A stretch of 64,000 nt of DNA from Breoghania sp. (GTDB taxonomy: Bacteria > Pseudomonadota > Alphaproteobacteria > Rhizobiales > Stappiaceae): NCBI RefSeq assembly GCF_963674635.1, contig NZ_OY771475.1, positions 1,302,001-1,366,000 on the forward strand, in the 5' to 3' direction. The notes under the pieces are model-generated. The model was not told the origin of the DNA. It saw only the letters and a program-made list of their open reading frames with translations, and did not search any database. Numbering within the stretch: the first letter of the stretch is position 1; each line of letters starts with the position of its first letter. Positions 53,374-63,182 of this stretch are shown piece after piece. Both the position numbers and the translations under genes were made by a program.

Positions 53374-53399
53374 GGGCGCCCTGAGGGCGCCCTTTTTTT
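53374..53399 (+). terminator. Intrinsic terminator after gltA
   Basis: Perfect 8-bp stem GGGCGCCC (53374-53381) with itself repeated at 53385-53392 (self-complementary), a 3-nt loop, then T7 (53393-53399). It begins 25 nt past the gltA stop. Confidence 0.93.
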
Positions 53400-53425
53400 G
53401 TAGCCAGACGAAGACGACCAGCCGG

Positions 53426-54628
53426 TCAGACCGCCCTGCGTTGCGCTTTCATCACATCGCAGACGATGCGCGCGGCGCGCTCACTGGGGCTTTCGCCGTT
53501 GTCGAGCACCATCTTGGCCTCGATTTCCTCAAACGCCCCCACCTGCTCGGCGCGCGCCGGGGTATCGGCCAACAGATCCGCCAGAAGCGGCGCCAGACGC
53601 TGTGCATCCACCTCGTCATCAAGGAACTCCGGCACCACGTTGCGCCCCAGAATGATGTTGGGCAGCACCATGGAGGCCGTCTTGACGATGGGAAAGAAGC
53701 GATGGATCTGCTTCAGGCGACGGTAGAACCAATCGAGCTTGTAGCAGACCGCGATCGGCACACCGGCAATGGCGAGCTCAAGCGTCACAGTTCCAGAAGC
53801 AGCAAGCGCCGCATGAGCCCGGCGGAAGGCGGTGAACTTTTCCGCTTCGCCTGTCGTCACCGAAACCGGCACCTTCCAGCGAACCACCTCCGCGCGAACG
53901 TGGTCGGCCAGGTGCGGCACGGTCGGCAGCAGAACCTCAAGATCCGGCTTTTCCCGATAAAGCCGCTCCACTGTCTCGCGGAAGGGCTCCAGCAGGCGAC
54001 CGACTTCGCTCGTGCGGCTTCCGGGCAGAACGAGCAGTACGGGCGGAACCGTGCCTGGCTTGCCGCGCTCCTCCGGGGCCGGCCGCAGCTCGTCGAGGCG
54101 CTCGATCAGCGGATGGCCGACATAGCTGCACGGGGGGCCGCCAAGCTCCTTGTGAACCTGAGGTTCGAAGGGAAGGATGCCGAGCAAATGGTCCACATAG
54201 GCCGCCATGCGCTTCGCGCGGCCCGGACGCCAGGCCCAGACGGACGGGGACACATAGTCCACGATGGGAATATGCGGCGCGGCCTTGCGGACACGCTTTG
54301 CGACCGCGTGGGTGAAATCGGGACTGTCGATGATCACCATGAGATCGGGATCGGCAGCCACCGCAGCATCCACCGTCTGATGAACGCGGCGGATGATGGT
54401 CGGCAGGCGACCCAGAACGGCCGTCAGCCCCATTACGGAGATGTCAGCGAGCGGAAACAGGCTCTCCGTGCCCTTGGCCTGCATACGAGGCCCTGCGGTG
54501 CCTGAAAACGTCACGGAGGAACAGCGCTTGCGCAGCGCCCGCATCAGACGCGCGCCGAGTTGATCGCCGGACTCCTCTCCCACCACGATAAAGACGTGAA
54601 ACGGCCGCTCGCCCGGTTCCTCACTCAT
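53426..54628 (-). CDS. lpxB: Lipid-A-disaccharide synthase
   Basis: Joins lipid X and UDP-2,3-diacylglucosamine to the lipid A disaccharide at the inner membrane. 400 residues, GT19. It shows the opening HVFIVVGEESGDQLGARLMRAL, VMGLTAVLGRLPTII, DSPDFTHAVAKRVRK, YVSPSVWAWRPGRAKRMA, and LLVLPGSRTSEVGRLLEPF for UDP binding. The start is the ATG at 54628, overlapping lpxI by 8 bp; the frame extends 165 bp upstream into lpxI. Last gene of the lipid A run, convergent with gltA. Confidence 0.97.
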   Translation of the reverse strand: MSEEPGERPFHVFIVVGEESGDQLGARLMRALRKRCSSVTFSGTAGPRMQAKGTESLFPLADISVMGLTAVLGRLPTIIRRVHQTVDAAVAADPDLMVIIDSPDFTHAVAKRVRKAAPHIPIVDYVSPSVWAWRPGRAKRMAAYVDHLLGILPFEPQVHKELGGPPCSYVGHPLIERLDELRPAPEERGKPGTVPPVLLVLPGSRTSEVGRLLEPFRETVERLYREKPDLEVLLPTVPHLADHVRAEVVRWKVPVSVTTGEAEKFTAFRRAHAALAASGTVTLELAIAGVPIAVCYKLDWFYRRLKQIHRFFPIVKTASMVLPNIILGRNVVPEFLDDEVDAQRLAPLLADLLADTPARAEQVGAFEEIEAKMVLDNGESPSERAARIVCDVMKAQRRAV

Positions 54629-55526
54629 GTTCGGCTCCGCCGGATTGATCTGTGTGATTTGGCACATCGGCAAGGCCATACAGGAAAAGACCGAGCCTGT
54701 CGGCGAGCGCAATCGTCTCAGCGCGGCTTGCAACCAGAACATGTCCGGTGTCGACCGCAATGCCTGCGAGACCGATCTCGGCGGCCATTTCAACCGTCTT
54801 CGGGCCTATCGAAGGCAGATCAACGCGGAGCTCCTGTCCGGGCTTCACGCATTTCGCCAGAACGCCTGCCCGGCCCTTCCAGCGCACGCGGCCAACCTCT
54901 TTCAGCTCAAGGCAGCGCCGAAGCATGCCGTCCGTGCCTTCCGCGGCTTCGGTGGCGATGACCCGACCGTTTACGGCGACTGCCGCCTGACCGATATCAA
55001 GACGCCCGAGGGTGCGCGCAGCCTCACTGGCGAGCGCAAGATCCCGCATGGCCTCTTCATCCGGAGCATGACGGCCGAACGCTCCTTGGGATGCCAGAAG
55101 CGCAGGAGCAAGTTCGTGCGCCCCAATCACGTGGAAACCATCGGCTTCAAACAGATCGATGACGATCTTCAACAGACCGTCATCGCCCTTTCGCAAGCCA
55201 CCCAGAATGCGCGGAAGGCGACGCATGGTCCCGAAATCGCCCAGGATGGCACGGAAATCGGGACGGTTCATCACCCCGCCGATCAGCACGACATCGCGCA
55301 CCTCTGCCCGTTTCAGGGCGGCGAGCATCTTGCCGATCTCGCCCCAGTCAAACCAGAGCGCGGGCCCGAAATCCTCGATTGCAGGATCCGCCTCTCCCTT
55401 GATGCCGACCGCGACAGGATCGCGGCCCGCCTTGCGGGCGGCAGCAATGACCTCACCCGGCAGAACACCATTTCCGCAGATTACTGCCGTGCGACGGGCC
55501 GCGTGGCCCCCGGTTTCATGCGCCAT
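54621..55526 (-). CDS. lpxI: UDP-2,3-diacylglucosamine diphosphatase LpxI
   Basis: Hydrolyses UDP-2,3-diacylglucosamine to lipid X; the alphaproteobacterial replacement of LpxH. About 301 residues, formerly DUF1009. Visible features: AVICGNGVLPGEVIAAARKAG at the start, KLEVRDVVLIGGVMNRPDF-like strand (RAEVRDVVLIGGVMNRPD), DGLLKIVIDLFEADGFHVIGAHEL, the C-terminal domain with IATEAAEGTDGML, and VDLPSIGPKTVEMAAEIGLAGIAV near the end. Starts at 55538 (GTG), 55532 and 55526 (ATG) are possible; the last has GAGG 6 nt ahead. It is between lpxA and lpxB. Confidence 0.95.
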   Translation of the reverse strand: MAHETGGHAARRTAVICGNGVLPGEVIAAARKAGRDPVAVGIKGEADPAIEDFGPALWFDWGEIGKMLAALKRAEVRDVVLIGGVMNRPDFRAILGDFGTMRRLPRILGGLRKGDDGLLKIVIDLFEADGFHVIGAHELAPALLASQGAFGRHAPDEEAMRDLALASEAARTLGRLDIGQAAVAVNGRVIATEAAEGTDGMLRRCLELKEVGRVRWKGRAGVLAKCVKPGQELRVDLPSIGPKTVEMAAEIGLAGIAVDTGHVLVASRAETIALADRLGLFLYGLADVPNHTDQSGGAEHE

Positions 55527-55571
55527 AGCCATCCTCACCGCGGCAACGCCCGATCTGGGTCCGCTTACGGC

Positions 55572-56372
55572 CTATTCGCCGGAAACACGCGGCGTGCAGA
55601 TGCGCCGGTCACCGGCTGCAAGAATGAACTCACATACCTGCTGAACCAAAGGTTCATCCGGGCTTCCGGCGGCCACGGCTTCCGCACGTTCCTTGAGCGT
55701 GCCTTCCTCGCTTTCAAAAAGCTCGCGATAGGCGGCACGCACGGCATGAATCTGCTCGCGCGGAAATCCTCGGCGCTTCAAACCGACAAGGTTCAATCCG
55801 CTCAGACGCGCCCGGTTGCCCATGACAGTGCCAAAGGGAATGAGATCGTTTTCAAGACCCGCAAGACCGCCAACAAAGGCATGCGGACCAACGCGGGTAA
55901 ACTGGATGACCGCGGACCCGCCACCCATGATCACGTTGTCGCCGACACTCACGTGGCCGGCGATCATCACGTTGTTGGACAGGACGATGTTGGAACCCAG
56001 AATGCAATCGTGGCCGATATGGGAATTGGCCAGGAATGCGCACTTGTCGCCGACGACAGTGCGGCCACCGCCACCTTCGGTCCCCGCGTTCATCGTCACG
56101 CCTTCGCGGATGATGCAATCGGCGCCGACTTCCAGTGTCGCTTTCTCGCCGTGGTATTTCAGATCCTGCGCCTGATGCCCGATTGAGGCAAAAGGAAAGA
56201 TCACCGTCCGCGCGCCAATGCGCGTATCGCCGGCAACGGCGACGTGCGACTTGAGTTCGACACCCTCTGCCAGTTCCACCTCGGGTCCGACGTGGCAGAA
56301 GGGCCCGATCGTCACGCCCTCCCCGACCTTCGCGCCGTCCTCGACGATCGCGGAAGGATGGATTTTTGTCAT
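55572..56372 (-). CDS. lpxA: UDP-N-acetylglucosamine acyltransferase
   Basis: First step of lipid A synthesis, 3-O-acylation of UDP-GlcNAc from hydroxyacyl-ACP. 266 residues, left-handed parallel beta-helix of hexapeptide repeats (IHPSAIVEDGAKVGEGVTIG, then NVMIAGHVSVGDNVIMGGG) and a C-terminal helical domain. The catalytic histidine lies in LANSHIGHDCILG. The substrate loop TMNAGTEGGGGRTVVGD resembles rhizobial enzymes. It is 7 bp after fabZ. Confidence 0.98.
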   Translation of the reverse strand: MTKIHPSAIVEDGAKVGEGVTIGPFCHVGPEVELAEGVELKSHVAVAGDTRIGARTVIFPFASIGHQAQDLKYHGEKATLEVGADCIIREGVTMNAGTEGGGGRTVVGDKCAFLANSHIGHDCILGSNIVLSNNVMIAGHVSVGDNVIMGGGSAVIQFTRVGPHAFVGGLAGLENDLIPFGTVMGNRARLSGLNLVGLKRRGFPREQIHAVRAAYRELFESEEGTLKERAEAVAAGSPDEPLVQQVCEFILAAGDRRICTPRVSGE

Positions 56373-56379
56373 TTCAGAC

Positions 56380-56871
56380 TCACTCGTTCACCATCATGGC
56401 GCTGACTTCGGCTTCAGCGACCTTCGCGCCGTCCGCCTTGCACACGCAGGCAAATTTCCAGATGCTGCCGCGGCTGCGGATCTTCTCCACGTGGATTTCG
56501 ACCTGATCGCCGGGCAGAACCGGCTTGCGGAACTTCGCCCCATCAATGGTCATGAAATACACAAGCTGCGGCTCGCCTTCGGTGCCCTTCGCGTGAACGC
56601 AAAGCGCCCCCGCCGTCTGGGCCATGGCCTCGATCAGCAGGACGCCCGGCATCACGGGGCGGCCAGGGAAATGGCCCATGAAGTGCGGCTCGTTGATGGT
56701 CACATTCTTGATGCCGATACAGGACTCATCGCCCTTCATATTGATGATCTTGTCGACCATCAGAAATGGATAGCGGTGCGGCAACATCTTCATGATCCTG
56801 AGGATATCGGCGCTGCCCAACTCCGTCTGCTGTTCTTCGCTCATATGTTCGCTCGTCGTTCCGTCTTCCAC
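56380..56871 (-). CDS. fabZ: 3-hydroxyacyl-[acyl-carrier-protein] dehydratase FabZ
   Basis: Dehydrates 3-hydroxyacyl-ACP in fatty acid synthesis; competes with LpxA/LpxD for the hydroxyacyl-ACP pool, so its place between them is functional. 163 residues from the GTG at 56871, or 154 from the ATG at 56844 (MSEEQQTEL); neither has a strong ribosome binding site. Hot-dog fold with MLPHRYPFLMVDKI, and the catalytic His and Glu in HFMGHFPGRPVMPGVLLIEAMAQ. Confidence 0.97.
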   Translation of the reverse strand: MEDGTTSEHMSEEQQTELGSADILRIMKMLPHRYPFLMVDKIINMKGDESCIGIKNVTINEPHFMGHFPGRPVMPGVLLIEAMAQTAGALCVHAKGTEGEPQLVYFMTIDGAKFRKPVLPGDQVEIHVEKIRSRGSIWKFACVCKADGAKVAEAEVSAMMVNE

Positions 56872-56901
56872 CCCAAGCGTGGTCGGAGGCTTTTCGCCGT
56901 C

Positions 56902-57954
56902 CTACCCCGCGTCCTTCCCGTTCTTTTCCGCAAGACGCTGCAATGCCGTCATCTCGCGGAACCATTGCCTGACCGGCTTTGCAGGGACGCCGCCATAGCG
57001 TGCACCGGCAGGAATGTCATCCCTGACAACACTGACAGCGGCAATCTGCGCGCCCATGCCGATGGTCACATGGCCATTGACGCCGGTCTGGCCGCCAATT
57101 GCAACAAAATCACCAAGGGTTGAACTTCCGGAAATACCAACCTGCGAAACAATCACGCAATTGCGACCGATCACGACGTTGTGGCCGATCTGCACCTGAT
57201 TGTCGATCTTGGTTCCTTCGCCAACGATGGTATCGCGGTTCGCACCACGGTCGATCGTGGTGTTCGCACCGATCTCAACATCGTCCTGAATGACAACGCG
57301 CCCGATCTGCGGGACCTTGAGATGTCCCTCAAGCCCCATGGCAAAACCAAATCCGTCCTGCCCAACGCAGACGCCGGGATGCAGATAGACCCGGTTCCCC
57401 AGAAGCGCATGCTGAAGCGTCACATTGGGCCCGATTGAGCACCCCCGCCCGACCCGGCACCCGGCGGCAACAACCGCATTGGCACCTATCACGGAGCCAC
57501 TCCCGATTTCAACGCGCGGACCAATAACCGCGCCGGCTTCCACGCGCACCCCGTCCTCAAGCACGGCAGATGTATCCACGGTCGCAGACGGATGAACGCT
57601 CGCCTCTCCTTCCCCGAACGCGCCCTCCGGGCGCATGGCCGGCGCATAGAGGTGCGCCATGACCTTAGCAAGAGCGCGATAGGGATCGCGGGTCAGAAGC
57701 GGGATCACCCCCTCCGGCACCCGGCCGAGGTATTTTTTCGCGACCAGACAGGCGGCAGCCTCTGTCTTCTCCAATTGCCCCGCGTAACGCGGATTATCGA
57801 GAAAAACGAGCGTGCCGCTCGTCGCCGCATCAAGCGGTGCGACGCCGGAAATGAGTGTATCGGCATCGCCGCGGACGATCTCTGCATCGGCCCAAGCGGC
57901 GATCTGGCAGACCGAGACCGGTACGGGGGCCGGAAAGAAGACCGGATCATTCAT
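56902..57954 (-). CDS. lpxD: UDP-3-O-(3-hydroxyacyl)glucosamine N-acyltransferase
   Basis: N-acylates UDP-3-O-acylglucosamine, third step of lipid A synthesis. 350 residues: an N-terminal uridine-binding domain (ISGVAPLDAATSGTLVFLDNPRY), the hexapeptide beta-helix (VHPSATVDTSAVLEDGVRV onward) and the catalytic histidine in KIDNQVQIGHNVVIG. The ATG at 57954 is chosen by length; the frame opens 126 bp upstream. It follows bamA by 76 bp without an intervening skp/ompH gene. Confidence 0.97.
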   Translation of the reverse strand: MNDPVFFPAPVPVSVCQIAAWADAEIVRGDADTLISGVAPLDAATSGTLVFLDNPRYAGQLEKTEAAACLVAKKYLGRVPEGVIPLLTRDPYRALAKVMAHLYAPAMRPEGAFGEGEASVHPSATVDTSAVLEDGVRVEAGAVIGPRVEIGSGSVIGANAVVAAGCRVGRGCSIGPNVTLQHALLGNRVYLHPGVCVGQDGFGFAMGLEGHLKVPQIGRVVIQDDVEIGANTTIDRGANRDTIVGEGTKIDNQVQIGHNVVIGRNCVIVSQVGISGSSTLGDFVAIGGQTGVNGHVTIGMGAQIAAVSVVRDDIPAGARYGGVPAKPVRQWFREMTALQRLAEKNGKDAG

Positions 57955-58030
57955 CGAACTTGTCCAAATATGCGAACGGCCGCCACCCTCACGAGCGACG
58001 GCCGATCCAAGCGTTAGGGGTAGCGGCGGC

Positions 58031-60361
58031 TTAGAAGCGGGTGCCACCGCCGATGCGGAAGATTTGCGTCTCATCCGCATCGTTCTTCATAACCGGCACG
58101 GCGATGTCAGCACGCAGCGGTCCGAAGGGCGACTTCCACATCAGGCCGAAGCCGACAGAGGCGCGCAGATCGAAATCGTCGGCACCAAGTTTTTTCGCCT
58201 TGTTCTTCAGGTCGTTGTCGATCCCCCACAGGGAACCGGCATCCACGAAGACGGCACCCGCGAGACCGAACTCCTCCGGAACACCCGGGAAGGGGAACGT
58301 CGCTTCGGCCGTGACAGCAGCGTAATAGGTGCCGCCCAAGGCTTCATCATCGGAACCGATGTCACGCGGACCAATACCGGAGGTCTCGAAGCCACGGATC
58401 GTCTCACCACCAATGAAGAACTGATCGGTGAACTGCAGGCGCTTGCCGATCCCGTGAATGGATCCGCCCGTGCCCTTCAGCATACCAACCAGGCCCCAGT
58501 CCGGGATAAGCTCCTGGTAATAGCGGCCCTCAACAGTCGTCTTCAGGTAACGTGCATCGCCACCGACACCGGCAAATTCCTGCTGGAACTTCGCATAGAT
58601 GCCATCACGCGGATTACTGTTGTCATCCAGCGTGTTGTAGACCAGCGAGTAGCCAACCAGAGAGGTCAGGCGCTTGCCTTCGGCATCCGCAAGAATCTGC
58701 GACGCACCCGGATCGAGGTTCGAGATCTTCGTCTGATAGATCTTGTAGAAGAGATTCAGCTTCAGCTCGTCATCGCGAAGCGGAAGACCGAAACCAAAGC
58801 CACCGCCGGTTTCCTTCTGATCGTAGTCACGAACCGAATTGTTCTCGTAGACATGCTGGTAGGCTTCCAGCGAGAGCGAAATCCGGCGACCGAGGAAATA
58901 CGGCTCGGTGAAGTTGAAGTCGTAAGTGTGCTTGTCGCTGCCACCACCGACGCCAACACGGACAAACTGACCGCGACCGAGGAAGTTGCGCTCCGTGATC
59001 GAGATATCACCGATCACGCCATCGGAGGTCGAGTAACCGATACCGAAGGACACTTCACCGGTGGACTCTTCTTCAACATTCACGTTGACGACGACACGGT
59101 CAGGAGCACTGCCGCGCTCGGAGGTGATCGAAACGTTCTTGAAGAAACGGAGATTCTTCAGACGACGCTCGGCCTTGTCGAGCAGCACGCGATTATAGGC
59201 GTCGCCTTCCGCAATATCGAACTCACGACGGATCACGTAGTCGCGGGTACGATCGTTGCCACGGATATTGATCCGCTCGACGTAAACCCGCGGGCCTTCC
59301 TCGATGTAGTAGGAGATGCCGATCGTGTGATTTTCGTAGTCACGATCACCGCGCGGACGAACCTGAGCGAAGGCATAACCGCGGTTGGCTGCCTCGATCG
59401 TCAGATCCTCAAGCGTCTTTTCAACCGCCTCGGAATTGTAGGTATCACCCGTCTCGGTGCGCAGATAGGACTTCAGGCTCTCGTCATCGACGCCCTGGAG
59501 CGACGAGACCACCTCGACATCGCCGAAGGTATACTGCTCACCCTCATCGACAGTGAAGGTCACATAGAAGACGTTCTGCTCGCGATCGAGATCGGCGACA
59601 GCCGAGACAATGCGGAAGTCGGCATAACCATGCTTGTAATAGTAACGGCGCAGCAGCTCCTGATCGGCATTGAGACGGTCCGGATCATAGATGTCGGTGG
59701 TGCGCAGCCAGCTCAGGAAGCCACTCTGACGGGTGCGGATCACGTCGCGCAGACGACCGTCGGAGAAGTTCTTGTTGCCGATGAAGGTGATGCGCTCGAC
59801 GCCGGTCTTGTCGCCTTCGTTGATCTCAAAGACCAGATCGGAACGATTGCTCGAACGGTCAATGATCTTCGGCTCAACGGTCGCACGGAAACGGCCGGAG
59901 CGACGATAGGCTTCCAGGATGCGCTGGACGTCGGACTGAATGCGGGCACGGGTCAGCATCGAGCGGGGCTTGGACTGGATAACGCCAGTCAAGGCCTCGT
60001 CGCTGAGCTTCTTGTTACCCTCAAACGAGATGCGATTGATGATCGGGTTCTCGGTGACCGTAACAACGAGGTTGCCGCCCTGCGGAACGATCCGAACATC
60101 GGCGAACAGACCAGTCGCAAACAGCGCCTTGATCGACTCATCGATGTCGGAAGCGCCATAGGCCCTACCCGGCTTTACGGTCACATAGGCGCGAACCGTT
60201 TCGTCTTCGACTCGCGTATTGCCCTGAACGACGATCGCGCGAGCAACGGCAGCCTCTGCGGTCCCAACCGGGCTAACAGACCCACCCGGCGTCATCGCGG
60301 CAGCGCCGAGAAGTGCCAGAGTTACAACCGATACCCGGAACAGTTTGCTGATAATGCGCAT
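58031..60361 (-). CDS. bamA: Outer membrane protein assembly factor BamA
   Basis: Core of the complex that inserts beta-barrel proteins in the outer membrane. 776 residues. It has a Sec signal peptide (about 1-38, basic start then VSVVTLALLGAAAM, cleavage after AEA), five POTRA domains (about 40-370; first AIVVQGNTRVEDETVRAYV) and a C-terminal 16-strand barrel. The lid-loop motif is IRGF (TIRGFETSG), a variant of VRGF, and the protein ends with phenylalanine in IFRIGGGTRF, the outer membrane signal. Located between rseP and lpxD. Confidence 0.98.
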   Translation of the reverse strand: MRIISKLFRVSVVTLALLGAAAMTPGGSVSPVGTAEAAVARAIVVQGNTRVEDETVRAYVTVKPGRAYGASDIDESIKALFATGLFADVRIVPQGGNLVVTVTENPIINRISFEGNKKLSDEALTGVIQSKPRSMLTRARIQSDVQRILEAYRRSGRFRATVEPKIIDRSSNRSDLVFEINEGDKTGVERITFIGNKNFSDGRLRDVIRTRQSGFLSWLRTTDIYDPDRLNADQELLRRYYYKHGYADFRIVSAVADLDREQNVFYVTFTVDEGEQYTFGDVEVVSSLQGVDDESLKSYLRTETGDTYNSEAVEKTLEDLTIEAANRGYAFAQVRPRGDRDYENHTIGISYYIEEGPRVYVERINIRGNDRTRDYVIRREFDIAEGDAYNRVLLDKAERRLKNLRFFKNVSITSERGSAPDRVVVNVNVEEESTGEVSFGIGYSTSDGVIGDISITERNFLGRGQFVRVGVGGGSDKHTYDFNFTEPYFLGRRISLSLEAYQHVYENNSVRDYDQKETGGGFGFGLPLRDDELKLNLFYKIYQTKISNLDPGASQILADAEGKRLTSLVGYSLVYNTLDDNSNPRDGIYAKFQQEFAGVGGDARYLKTTVEGRYYQELIPDWGLVGMLKGTGGSIHGIGKRLQFTDQFFIGGETIRGFETSGIGPRDIGSDDEALGGTYYAAVTAEATFPFPGVPEEFGLAGAVFVDAGSLWGIDNDLKNKAKKLGADDFDLRASVGFGLMWKSPFGPLRADIAVPVMKNDADETQIFRIGGGTRF

Positions 60362-60556
60362 AGAAACGCTATGCCCTTTGTCTTGGAAATCCCCGGAGCC
60401 GCAGACACACGCATCCCTGCAGAGTGCCCAACGCAGCTTGACGTTTTACAGTCTTTGGAAAGCAACGCAACCACTTAGCGCGGTTTCAACCGACAATGGC
60501 TGAATTTCGCAACAAGCGTTGCGTCTGAGCCACGCCGAATCCCCGCCACAGGTGCC

Positions 60557-61705
60557 TCACCAGCCCACGTCAACCCCTACGAGTGACTTCACGTCATTGA
60601 AAGTCGCGAAAATCATAAGCATGAACACGAGCGCGAGCCCGATTCTGAATCCCACATCCTGAACCTTGTCCGGCAACGGCTTACCCACCGTCGCCTCATA
60701 GGCGTAGAACAGCAGGTGGCCGCCATCGAGCATCGGCACAGGCATCAGATTGATAAGTCCGATACTGACCGAAAGCACCGCTGCCAGGTTCAGCAAGGCC
60801 GCCAACCCAAGGGTAGCGACCTGGCCGGAATACTGCGCGACGCGAATCGGCCCGCCCAACTGGTCAGCATCCTCGCGGCCCGAGAAGACGCCGGCAATGA
60901 AGATGCCCGTGCGCGAGATGACCTGCCACGTCTCCTTCGCCCCCTCACCTACCGCTTCAAGCGGGCCATAGCTGACCGTGTACCGGTCATCCGGCCGTGT
61001 GTTCTGGGTCAGACCAAGCAGCCCGACCTTCTGAACATTGCCGAACCGGTCGGTAATCTCGCGGCGCTTTGGCGTGGCGACCAAGGTCACCTCCCGACCA
61101 TCACGCTCAACCGCGACCTGAAGCGGGATATCCGCACTCATGGTCACGATGCGCTGAATGTCCCCGAAGCTCTGAATCGCCTCACCATCGATGGAGAGGA
61201 TCACATCGCCGGGCTGGAACCCGGCTTCGGCGGCTGCGCTTTGCTCCTGGACCGCGTCCACGCGCGGCACCGAATAACTGCGCCCGTAAATGGAGAACAG
61301 GGCAGCGAAGATAACAATGGCGAGGATGAAGTTGGCGAAGGGCCCGGCGGCAACGACGGCGGCGCGCTGGCCGACCGACTTCGCGAAGAAACTGCCGCGG
61401 CGCTCTTCCTCACTCATCGCCTGCACCGTCTCGCGATCAGGCACGGAGGCGGCATTCTCGTCGCCGAGGAATTTCACATAGCCCCCCAGCGGAATGAGCG
61501 AGATTTTCCAGCGCGTGCCCCGGCGATCATTGAAGCCGATCAATTCTCGTCCAAAACCGACCGAGAACGCAGCCACCTTCACCCCGCACAAGCGGGCAAT
61601 CAGGAAGTGACCGAGTTCATGAAAGAACACCACAATGGTCAGCACAAAGAGGAAGGGAATGATGTAGCCCCAGACCAGCGCGCCGAGATCCGTCAGAATT
61701 GCCAT
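60557..61705 (-). CDS. rseP: RIP metalloprotease RseP
   Basis: Site-2 protease that cleaves transmembrane substrates such as anti-sigma factors. 382 residues, shorter than the E. coli enzyme and apparently with one PDZ domain (GFQPGDVILSIDGEAIQSF). The zinc site is FHELGH near residue 27, in the first helix, and NLMPVPMLDGGHLLFY near residue 340 gives the third ligand. The C-terminal helix follows. Upstream of bamA with a 195-bp spacer. Confidence 0.97.
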   Translation of the reverse strand: MAILTDLGALVWGYIIPFLFVLTIVVFFHELGHFLIARLCGVKVAAFSVGFGRELIGFNDRRGTRWKISLIPLGGYVKFLGDENAASVPDRETVQAMSEEERRGSFFAKSVGQRAAVVAAGPFANFILAIVIFAALFSIYGRSYSVPRVDAVQEQSAAAEAGFQPGDVILSIDGEAIQSFGDIQRIVTMSADIPLQVAVERDGREVTLVATPKRREITDRFGNVQKVGLLGLTQNTRPDDRYTVSYGPLEAVGEGAKETWQVISRTGIFIAGVFSGREDADQLGGPIRVAQYSGQVATLGLAALLNLAAVLSVSIGLINLMPVPMLDGGHLLFYAYEATVGKPLPDKVQDVGFRIGLALVFMLMIFATFNDVKSLVGVDVGW

Positions 61706-61880
61706 TCACCCAAACCGTTTCTTTCAAGGTCACCCACGGTAACACGATAGGATTACCGAATTCGATGCCGAATGGCGAGGCTTCGGGGGAGATCTCCGAC
61801 AAGCACAGGCACAGGCATTTTAGATAGTTCTGCCAAAGGACGGCATGATTGAGGCAGGGTCAGTGATGGGCCCTCAAACC

Positions 61881-63101
61881 TCAAACATCACCTCCCCCCA
61901 GACGCGTGATCACTTCATTTGCGAAGCGCCGCCCCGCGCCATCCAGCACCATGGCATCGTCTAAGGACGTCGGCTCCGCCAGAATACCCGCCCGCTCGGC
62001 CATCTCAATCGCCGCCTCCACCACGCGCGCGATATCGGCGAACCCGATCCGGCGTTCCAGAAATGCGGCAACGGCAACCTCATCACCCGCATTGAGAACC
62101 GCTTCCGCCCCCTGCCCGCGGCGTAAAGCAGACAGGGCAAGAGAAAGCGCGGGGAACCGCTCCATATCCGGCTTTTCGAACGTCAAGGCGCCGAGCTGCG
62201 CCAGATCCAGCCGTGCGGCTGGCACCTGGATCCGACGCGGCCAGGCAAGGCAATGGGCGATCGGGGTGCGCATATCCGGGGCGCCAAGCTGAGCCAGCAA
62301 CGAACCGTCACAATATTGCACGAGGCCGTGGATCGCCGATTGCGGATGCACCAGCACGTCGAGCTGGTCCTGTTCAACCGGGAAAAGATGATAAGCCTCG
62401 ATAAGTTCGAAGCCCTTGTTCATCAGCGTTGCGGAATCAATGGTGATGCGCGCGCCCATTGCCCAGTTCGGATGACGCAAGGCGGCTTCCGGCGTGGCCG
62501 CTTCGATCTGATCCCGGCTCCAGGTTCGGAAGGGTCCGCCCGAGGCCGTCAGGATCACCTTTTCCACGCGCCCCGCATTCGGTCCCTCAAAGACTTGGAA
62601 TACCGCGTTGTGCTCGGAATCGACCGGCAGGATCGTGGCCCCATGGCGCCTCGCCTCCGCCATCACCAGACGTCCCGCACATACGAGGGATTCCTTGTTG
62701 GCCAGCGCCACCGTTCGCCCGGCCCGCACGGCCGCAAGCGTTGGCGCCAGACCTGCGGCACCGACAACCGCGGCCACAACCATGTCCGCAGCCATGACCG
62801 CGGCTTCCACCACAGCTTCCGGTCCCGCGGCCGCCTCGATGCCGGAGCCCGCAAGTTCCTCGCAAAGCGCGCCGTAACAACTGGCATCGGCAACCACGGC
62901 GCGCTTTGCGCGAAGCGCGCGCGCCTGCTCAGCCAACCGCTTCACATTGCGGTTCGCAACCAGCGCCACCACTTCGAATCCGTCACGATGATGAGAGATC
63001 AGATCGACCGTGTTGCACCCGATCGAGCCCGTCGAACCAAGAATGACAAGCCGCAAAGGCTCGGTTCGCGGCTCCGAGGGAGATTCAAGAACGTCGGTCA
63101 A
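61881..63101 (-). CDS. dxr: 1-deoxy-D-xylulose-5-phosphate reductoisomerase
   Basis: Second step of the MEP isoprenoid pathway, forming MEP with NADPH. 406 residues. The NADPH-binding loop LVILGSTGSIGCNTVDLI, ALANKESLVCAG, the metal/substrate site LPVDSEHNAVFQ with Asp and Glu, and HPNWAMGARITIDSATLMNKGFE identify it. It is between cdsA and rseP, an order conserved in many proteobacteria. Confidence 0.98.
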   Translation of the reverse strand: MTDVLESPSEPRTEPLRLVILGSTGSIGCNTVDLISHHRDGFEVVALVANRNVKRLAEQARALRAKRAVVADASCYGALCEELAGSGIEAAAGPEAVVEAAVMAADMVVAAVVGAAGLAPTLAAVRAGRTVALANKESLVCAGRLVMAEARRHGATILPVDSEHNAVFQVFEGPNAGRVEKVILTASGGPFRTWSRDQIEAATPEAALRHPNWAMGARITIDSATLMNKGFELIEAYHLFPVEQDQLDVLVHPQSAIHGLVQYCDGSLLAQLGAPDMRTPIAHCLAWPRRIQVPAARLDLAQLGALTFEKPDMERFPALSLALSALRRGQGAEAVLNAGDEVAVAAFLERRIGFADIARVVEAAIEMAERAGILAEPTSLDDAMVLDGAGRRFANEVITRLGGGDV

Positions 63102-63182
63102 TTATTTGTTCCTGTTTATTATTTTATTGCCGGAGGCGAAGAGCTTGTCGACCGTCGCCTGCCTGGCAAAAGACGGCGCTTT

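Noticed and set aside
57812..60478. 888-codon open frame antisense to bamA and part of lpxD
   Set aside because: Shadow frame. Its long runs of Ile/Val/Thr/Asp mirror the barrel codons of bamA, which is certain.
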